Part shown: positions 23,154 to 27,342 of the stretch, piece after piece | Position numbering within the stretch: the first letter of the stretch is position 1 | Layout of the letters: the number at the start of each line of letters is the position of its first letter | Source: Croceibacterium_A sp039927815 | GTDB taxonomy: Bacteria; Pseudomonadota; Alphaproteobacteria; Sphingomonadales; Sphingomonadaceae | Assembly (NCBI GenBank): GCA_039927815.1 | Contig: JBDSUJ010000096.1 | Location: forward strand, 1 to 27,342 | Direction of reading: 5' to 3' | Length of the DNA stretch: 27,342 bases | Translations under genes and position numbers: made by a program | The notes under the pieces: model-generated | Databases searched by the model: none | What the model was told of the DNA's origin: nothing | What the model saw: the letters and a program-made list of their open reading frames with translations, nothing else

Positions 23154-24326
23154 TTACGCGAAAGTGAGCTTGACCGGCTGGCGGATCGGTCCGTGGCCCA
23201 CCGTGGTCATCCACGGCTCGTACGGCCCGGCTAGCTCGATGCTCTCAACCTGAGTCACGATCTCTCCCAGCAGCGCCTGCGCTTCCATCGTCGCCAGCGT
23301 GCGGCCGACGCAGCCGTGCACCCCGTAACCCCAGCCGAGCGAATGACGATTATCGCGGTCGAACCGGTATTCGTCGGGCGCATCCCAGAACCGCGGGTCG
23401 CGGTTGGCTGCCGCGAACATCAGGCCGCAGCGCGTACCGGCGGGAATGACGTAGTCGTCCACCGGCACGTCGCGCGCCGCGATTCGCCCGGCCATCCGGC
23501 TCGGGGCATCCCACCGCAGCGATTCATCGAACGCCGCGCGCACCTTCTTCGGGTCGCTACGTAACTTTGCGTACTCGCCGGGGAACAGCGCCCACGCCCG
23601 CAGCGCGTTGGCCATGGTGATGAAAGTGGTATCGGCCCCGGCGCTAAGCACGGTCTGGAGGAGTAGCTTGGCTTCGGCGAGCGTGACCTGGCCGGTATCG
23701 GACGCGGCATAGATCATCTCGCCGATGCCGTCGGGATCGAGCGCGCCGCGTTCGCACTGGGTTTCGAGCCAGTGGATCACGGCCGAATAATCATGGCTCA
23801 TCGCCTGGTCGAACAGTTCGCCCGGCGGGCCCATTGTGGCCCACACCATTTCCGAGAAGCCGTGCATGTTCTCGCGGCCTGCCACCGGCAGCCCGAGGAT
23901 ATCGGGCAGGACCTGGAACACGTAGGCCTGGCTGACGTCGCCGACCGCATCGACTGTGTCCCGTTCGCGCAAACGGGCGATCAGTTCCTTCGCGCGGGAA
24001 TCGAAGATATCCTTGATGCGTTCGAGCGCGCGCGGGCTCAGCGCGTCGGCGATCACCTTGCGCACTTGCGTGTGCCGCGGCGGATCGTCGGTCAGGAGGA
24101 TTTCGGGGCGCGGGCTGGTCGGATCGTGCCACGGTCGCCCGGTCGATGAAAACGCCTTCCAGTCGAGCAATCCCGCGCTGACATGCTCGTGCCGCCCAAG
24201 CATCACCGTGCCGTCGGCCAACCGAACTACCGGCGCGAATTCGCGCAAGGCATCGTCGACCGCACGTGCGTCGATCACCGCGGCGGGGGTAAAGATGTCG
24301 AGCGGGTAGTCGGGGATGTCCGTCAC
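23154..24326 (-). CDS. Cytochrome P450 (CYP199-like)
   Basis: A 390-aa soluble class I bacterial P450. It has the I-helix AGADTT (229-234) with acid-alcohol pair D232/T233, the K-helix E268-S-L-R271, and heme ligand C339 in GWGYGVHGCVG, where the usual first Phe is Trp. Segments such as MGPPGELFDQA, SDTGQVTLAEA and FPGEYAKLRSDP resemble CYP199A enzymes, which oxidise para-substituted benzoates. The residues that hold the benzoate carboxylate in CYP199A4 (R92, S95, R243, S244) align here with P72, E75, Q224 and T225, so a free benzoate is probably not the substrate. The start is GTG overlapping the MBL stop (GTGA). No ferredoxin or ferredoxin reductase is adjacent, so electrons must come from elsewhere. 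Confidence 0.9.
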   Translation of the reverse strand: MTDIPDYPLDIFTPAAVIDARAVDDALREFAPVVRLADGTVMLGRHEHVSAGLLDWKAFSSTGRPWHDPTSPRPEILLTDDPPRHTQVRKVIADALSPRALERIKDIFDSRAKELIARLRERDTVDAVGDVSQAYVFQVLPDILGLPVAGRENMHGFSEMVWATMGPPGELFDQAMSHDYSAVIHWLETQCERGALDPDGIGEMIYAASDTGQVTLAEAKLLLQTVLSAGADTTFITMANALRAWALFPGEYAKLRSDPKKVRAAFDESLRWDAPSRMAGRIAARDVPVDDYVIPAGTRCGLMFAAANRDPRFWDAPDEYRFDRDNRHSLGWGYGVHGCVGRTLATMEAQALLGEIVTQVESIELAGPYEPWMTTVGHGPIRQPVKLTFA

Positions 24327-25216
24327 AGGCCGAGCCCCGTGAAGCGCACGTCGCCCGCGCCGTGCGTCTCGATGTGGCCGGCGGTCGGTTCGGCGAAATG
24401 CGCGCCAATCACCAGAACCCCGCTGTCAGAATATTTGTCGACGAACGCCATCCGGCTGTTGCGCCCACCCTCCTTGTCCATATCGAAGGTCGCGTCGCGG
24501 TGCGGCATCGCGCATTGCATCGGGTGGTGCATCAGGTCGCCGGTGACGACCGCATCCTCGCCACCCGAGCTGATCCGCACGTGGACATGACCGGGGGTGT
24601 GGCCATGGCTCGGCTCGCAGTAAATTCCCGGGGCGATTTCGTGGTCGGATTCGATAAATTCCGCCATTCCGAGCGCGACGATCGGATCGACGCATTCGCG
24701 CAAGTGCGTGTCGCTGTGGTGCCCGTCATGGCGGATGGTCGATTGCCATGCGTCATATTCGGTCTTGCCGAATAAGTAGCGCGCGTTGGGAAAGGTCGGC
24801 TTGAATTCGCCGGTCGACGGGTCCTTGTAGGTGTTCCACCCAACGTGGTCGAAGTGAAGGTGGGTGCACATTACGGTGTCAACCTGCTCGCGCGTGATGC
24901 CCAAGCTTTCGAGGTCTTCGAGGAACCCTTCGGGCAAGTTGCAAAACACGTCGAAATCGCGCGTCCGCCCCGCGCCGATGCACGAATCGACGACAATGAT
25001 GCGGCCCGGCGCCTGAACCACGAAGCCCTGGAAGTTCATCCGCTGGCGGCCGTCGGGGGTGGCGTAGTGGGGGTGCAGCCACGCCAGCGCGATCACTTCC
25101 TCGGCCGTCGCCTCGGGCATGGTCATGTGGATGTCGTCCTGGAAGTCCCACAGCTCGACGATACGGGTCACGGTGACCTCGCCGATTGTCCATGACTTCA
25201 TGTGTTCGCGCGCCAT
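24323..25216 (-). CDS. MBL-fold metallohydrolase (lactonase/arylhydrolase type)
   Basis: A 297-aa metallo-beta-lactamase-fold hydrolase. Metal ligands are H119, H121, D123 and H124 in THLHFDHVGWN, H206 in SHGHTPGH, D227 in VTGDLMHHP and H273 in IGAHFAEP. The segments IVVDSCIGAGRTRDF and FPNARYLFGKTEYDAW are typical of a group of MBL hydrolases seen in sphingomonad and mycobacterial catabolic operons. Activity on lactones or aryl esters is plausible. Its ATG overlaps the GMC stop (TGATG); an in-frame ATG five codons later is an alternative start. It overlaps the P450 start by GTGA, so the three genes are tightly coupled. Confidence 0.85.
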   Translation of the reverse strand: MAREHMKSWTIGEVTVTRIVELWDFQDDIHMTMPEATAEEVIALAWLHPHYATPDGRQRMNFQGFVVQAPGRIIVVDSCIGAGRTRDFDVFCNLPEGFLEDLESLGITREQVDTVMCTHLHFDHVGWNTYKDPSTGEFKPTFPNARYLFGKTEYDAWQSTIRHDGHHSDTHLRECVDPIVALGMAEFIESDHEIAPGIYCEPSHGHTPGHVHVRISSGGEDAVVTGDLMHHPMQCAMPHRDATFDMDKEGGRNSRMAFVDKYSDSGVLVIGAHFAEPTAGHIETHGAGDVRFTGLGL

Positions 25217-26880
25217 CAGGCAGCCTTCCGGTTGTGGGGTTTGTAGCGCGCGACACTTTCGGGCGGGAGCTCGGCGGCGGGGAGCGCGGGTTTGCCGAGC
25301 ACGAAATCGGCGCCGCGCTCGCCGATCATGACGCTGGGCGCATTGGTATTACCGCCGATCACGCTCGGCATCACGCTGGCGTCGGCCACCCGCAGCCCGT
25401 CGATGCCGCGGACGCGCAATTGAGCATCGACCACCGCGCCCGCGTCGCTGCCCATGCGGCAGGTGCCGACCGGGTGGTGCACGGTGTAGCCGGTGGCGCG
25501 GATGTAGGCGTCGAGCGCTTCGTCGCTGGTCACTTCCGCGCCGGGCGCGACCTCGGTACCCTCGTATTCGGCAAAGGGCGCGCTCGCGAAAGCAGCGCGG
25601 GCGATGCGGAGCGCGCGGATCAGCGGCATGATGTCATCGGGATGCTCAAGCAAGTGCGGGTCGATCAGCGGCGCCGCGCTCGGATCCTTGCTCGCGAGGC
25701 GCAGCGTGCCGCGGCTCCTGGGATAAAGCGCGACCGGGCTGATCGCATAGCCGTGCCCGAGCGGGAACGGGAACTTCGGATTGGTCAGGCGGCGGGCCGG
25801 CTGGAACACGAACTGCACGTCGGGCTTGGCCAACGCGGGATCGGTGCGGAGGAAGGCGACGCTCTCGAACACATTGCCGGCGAGCGGCCCCGTACGTTTG
25901 AACAGATACTGGAAGAAGTGCGCGATATCGCGCGGCATGGCGCGGTATGACAGCCCGTAGCTGGTGCTGTCGGAGGTTTCCATGTGGAGCGGGCTGGCAA
26001 CGTGGTCGTGATAGTTCTCGCCCACCCCGGGCAACTCGTGAACCACTTCGATGCCCATGTCTTTCAGGTCCGCAGCGGGGCCGATCCCGCTGAGCAGCAG
26101 GATCTGCGGAGTCTGCACCGTGCCTGCGGACAAGATCACTTCGCGCCGCGCGGCGATGAAGCGCCCGTCGGTCAACTCGACCCCGGTGGCGCGCCCGTCT
26201 GCAACCCGCACCCGCGCCACCTGCGCATCGGTCTGGACATGGACATTGCCGCGCGCCAGCGCCGGCTTGAGCATCTGGCCATACGTCGTCTCGCGCCGCC
26301 CGTCGCGGATCAGGCCCTGGCGGCGGCCATAGCCTTCCGAATTGGCGCCGTTGAAATCGTCGCACCGCGGGAATTGCAACGATCCGAGCGCATCCATGAA
26401 CGCGTAGTTGAGCGGGTTTGGATTGGGCACGATCTTGACGTTGATCGGGCCGTCCGCGCCGTGAAACACGCTCGCAGGAAAATCCTCGTTGTGCTCGGTG
26501 CGGGTGAAGTACGGCAGCACTTCAGCATAGGACCACCCGGCGCAGCCAGCGTCCGCCCAGTCGTCGTAATCGGTCGGGTGGCCGCGGAAATAGACCATCC
26601 CGTTTATCGCGCCCGATCCGCCCAGCACCCGCCCGCGCGGCACCGGAATCTCGCGCCCGGCCATGCCCGGCTGCGGCACCGTGGCAAACCGCCAGTTGGT
26701 CGCCTCGCGGCCAATGGCGGCGGCGACAAAGCTCGGAATATGGATGAACGGATGGGCATCATGGCCGCCCGCCTCGATCACGCACGTCGTGCGGTCTCTG
26801 GCTTCGCCCAAACGTGCCGCCAGAGCCGCCCCCGCCGACCCCGCGCCGACCACGATGTAATCGAATTCCGCTGCCGGCAT
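25216..26880 (-). CDS. GMC-family FAD oxidoreductase (choline dehydrogenase-like)
   Basis: A 554-aa glucose-methanol-choline oxidoreductase that probably oxidises a primary alcohol to an aldehyde. It has the FAD-binding GAGSAG at 12-17, E36-A-G-G after strand 2, the GMC signature region GRVLGGSGAINGMVYFRG, and the C-terminal active-site block with H468/H469 in HHPVGTCRMG and N513 in GGNTNAPS. It has no signal peptide or heme site, so it is cytoplasmic. The ATG at 26880 has GGGAGAGA upstream. It is the first gene of the nine-gene minus operon, whose promoter should lie in the 26881-27216 region. Its aldehyde product could be handled by the aldehyde dehydrogenase at the operon end. Confidence 0.9.
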   Translation of the reverse strand: MPAAEFDYIVVGAGSAGAALAARLGEARDRTTCVIEAGGHDAHPFIHIPSFVAAAIGREATNWRFATVPQPGMAGREIPVPRGRVLGGSGAINGMVYFRGHPTDYDDWADAGCAGWSYAEVLPYFTRTEHNEDFPASVFHGADGPINVKIVPNPNPLNYAFMDALGSLQFPRCDDFNGANSEGYGRRQGLIRDGRRETTYGQMLKPALARGNVHVQTDAQVARVRVADGRATGVELTDGRFIAARREVILSAGTVQTPQILLLSGIGPAADLKDMGIEVVHELPGVGENYHDHVASPLHMETSDSTSYGLSYRAMPRDIAHFFQYLFKRTGPLAGNVFESVAFLRTDPALAKPDVQFVFQPARRLTNPKFPFPLGHGYAISPVALYPRSRGTLRLASKDPSAAPLIDPHLLEHPDDIMPLIRALRIARAAFASAPFAEYEGTEVAPGAEVTSDEALDAYIRATGYTVHHPVGTCRMGSDAGAVVDAQLRVRGIDGLRVADASVMPSVIGGNTNAPSVMIGERGADFVLGKPALPAAELPPESVARYKPHNRKAA

Positions 26881-27216
26881 TTACGCTCTCTCCCACTGTC
26901 TTTCTGCGGGGACTGGCGAACCTTGGCAAGCGCCTCAGTCATCTGCATCGCCATGTTTGATACGACGCACTTGGCGCATCGCGCATAGATAGGCGCGCCA
27001 AGCCCAAATGCCGAAAAGCACAATCATGGGAGCAGCAACCAGCACGCCTCGGACTAGCCGGGCGGTTGATCGCGATGCAGCGCAAAACTCAGAGCGATGG
27101 CAATGCAGACGGGAAGTAAAAAAACGAGGGAAGAGAGACCATTCATTCGCGGCCAACCGTCACCCAAGTCTCGGTAATCTAATCGAGGTAGCGGCGCCAC
27201 ATTTTCAAGGTGTTCC
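26881..27216. other. Gene-poor leader region upstream of the minus operon
   Basis: About 336 bp between the GMC gene and the IS630 end, visibly less GC-rich than the rest. It should hold the promoter of the nine-gene operon, but I find no clear -35/-10 pair. The only candidate gene is a doubtful 73-aa minus-strand frame. A + strand frame at 27008-27265 looks non-coding. Confidence 0.5.
26935..27156 (-). CDS. Doubtful small membrane protein
   Basis: A 73-aa minus-strand frame that I do not recognise. Its middle holds one plausible transmembrane segment (GVLVAAPMIVLFGIWAW, about 37-53) followed by a basic stretch (RQVRRIKHG), consistent with an inner-membrane peptide with the C-terminus in the cytoplasm. 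The first 35 residues look random, so the true start, if any, may be internal. It ends 54 nt before the GMC start, in low-GC sequence next to an insertion element, and could equally be decayed DNA. Confidence 0.25.
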   Translation of the reverse strand: MAANEWSLFPRFFTSRLHCHRSEFCAASRSTARLVRGVLVAAPMIVLFGIWAWRAYLCAMRQVRRIKHGDADD

Positions 27217-27342
27217 TAGAGCGGTTTCTGATCAGTCTGGGTCATATCCGCAAGAGCTGAAGTAGTTGGCGCATTCTCGGGGTTGGAAGATATCGACGAG
27301 CGTTCCGATCACCTCCCAGAGGCCACTCACGGTGCGCTCGCC
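27217..27342 (-). mobile_element. IS630-family insertion sequence, 3' end (runs off the window)
   Basis: The window edge cuts an insertion element. Its transposase C-terminus is at 27232-27342, and the element probably ends at the TA in CTAG (27216-27219), since IS630 elements insert at TA. AGAGCGGTTTCTGA next to it may be the terminal inverted repeat. The other end is outside the window, so the repeat cannot be checked. Confidence 0.6.
27232..27342 (-). CDS. IS630-family transposase, C-terminal fragment (partial)
   Basis: The last 36 codons of a transposase read into the window from the right edge. They begin GERTVSGLWEVIG and end ECANYFSSCGYDPD before TGA. The pattern of a short hydrophobic helix, then (E)C-N-Y-(F/L) and a GY ending is characteristic of IS630-family transposases. 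The DDE catalytic residues would lie outside the window. Whether the copy is intact cannot be seen. Confidence 0.72.
   Translation of the reverse strand, partial: GERTVSGLWEVIGTLVDIFQPRECANYFSSCGYDPD

Noticed and set aside
27008..27265. A + strand 85-aa frame near the right edge
   Set aside because: It runs from low-GC spacer into the antisense side of the IS630 end, has no domain-like pattern, and is charged throughout without structure.
1..27342. CRISPR arrays, tRNA/rRNA genes, riboswitches and phage genes
   Set aside because: I read both strands for spaced direct repeats, tRNA-like cloverleaf arms and phage structural proteins and saw none.

Overview
The window looks like a catabolic island from a sphingomonad-type alphaproteobacterium (Novosphingobium/Sphingobium/Sphingomonas group). 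The evidence is high GC, a TonB-dependent receptor with a DIVVTA TonB box, and dense runs of oxidoreductases, hydrolases and transporters joined by ATGA/GTGA/TGATG overlaps. I assign the family level only; no 16S or other marker gene is present.

Layout. (1) 1-3283: a + strand terminator belonging to an upstream gene, a terminator serving the receptor, the TonB-dependent receptor itself (minus), and a 344-bp divergent spacer. (2) 3284-6527 (plus): MFS transporter, class A flavin monooxygenase and alpha/beta hydrolase, translationally coupled. (3) 6524-9910: two back-to-back modules. An AAHS-like MFS transporter (minus) diverges from a CmcJ/NvfI-family non-haem iron dioxygenase (plus), whose end meets a second, paralogous flavin monooxygenase (minus). 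(4) 10009-17014 (plus): a tight operon of serine hydrolase, carboxymuconolactone-decarboxylase-like protein, two SnoaL/NTF2-fold proteins, SDR, second serine hydrolase, PYROXD2/phytoene-desaturase-like flavoprotein, a 70-aa unknown and a second SDR. A DksA/TraR-type zinc-finger gene follows. (5) 26880-17340 (minus): a nine-gene operon of GMC oxidoreductase, MBL hydrolase, CYP199-like P450, second MBL hydrolase, beta-hydroxyacid dehydrogenase, the small and large subunits of a hydroquinone 1,2-dioxygenase, an L-lactate/malate-dehydrogenase-fold protein and an aldehyde dehydrogenase. (6) 26881-27342: a gene-poor, less GC-rich tail ending in the C-terminus of an IS630-family transposase.

How it may work together (inference). 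The receptor and two MFS proteins import an aromatic, possibly polyketide-like, compound. Esterases, lactonase-type MBL proteins, the P450 and the flavin monooxygenases trim and hydroxylate it to a hydroquinone. The two-subunit dioxygenase opens the ring, and the adjacent aldehyde dehydrogenase oxidises the semialdehyde product. The strongest functional anchor is the dioxygenase large subunit: its residues H245, N247, E251 and H292 have the same spacing as the metal-site residues I recall for PnpD. The substrate is not evident from sequence. No transcription regulator and no maleylacetate reductase lie in the window, so the system is probably completed elsewhere.
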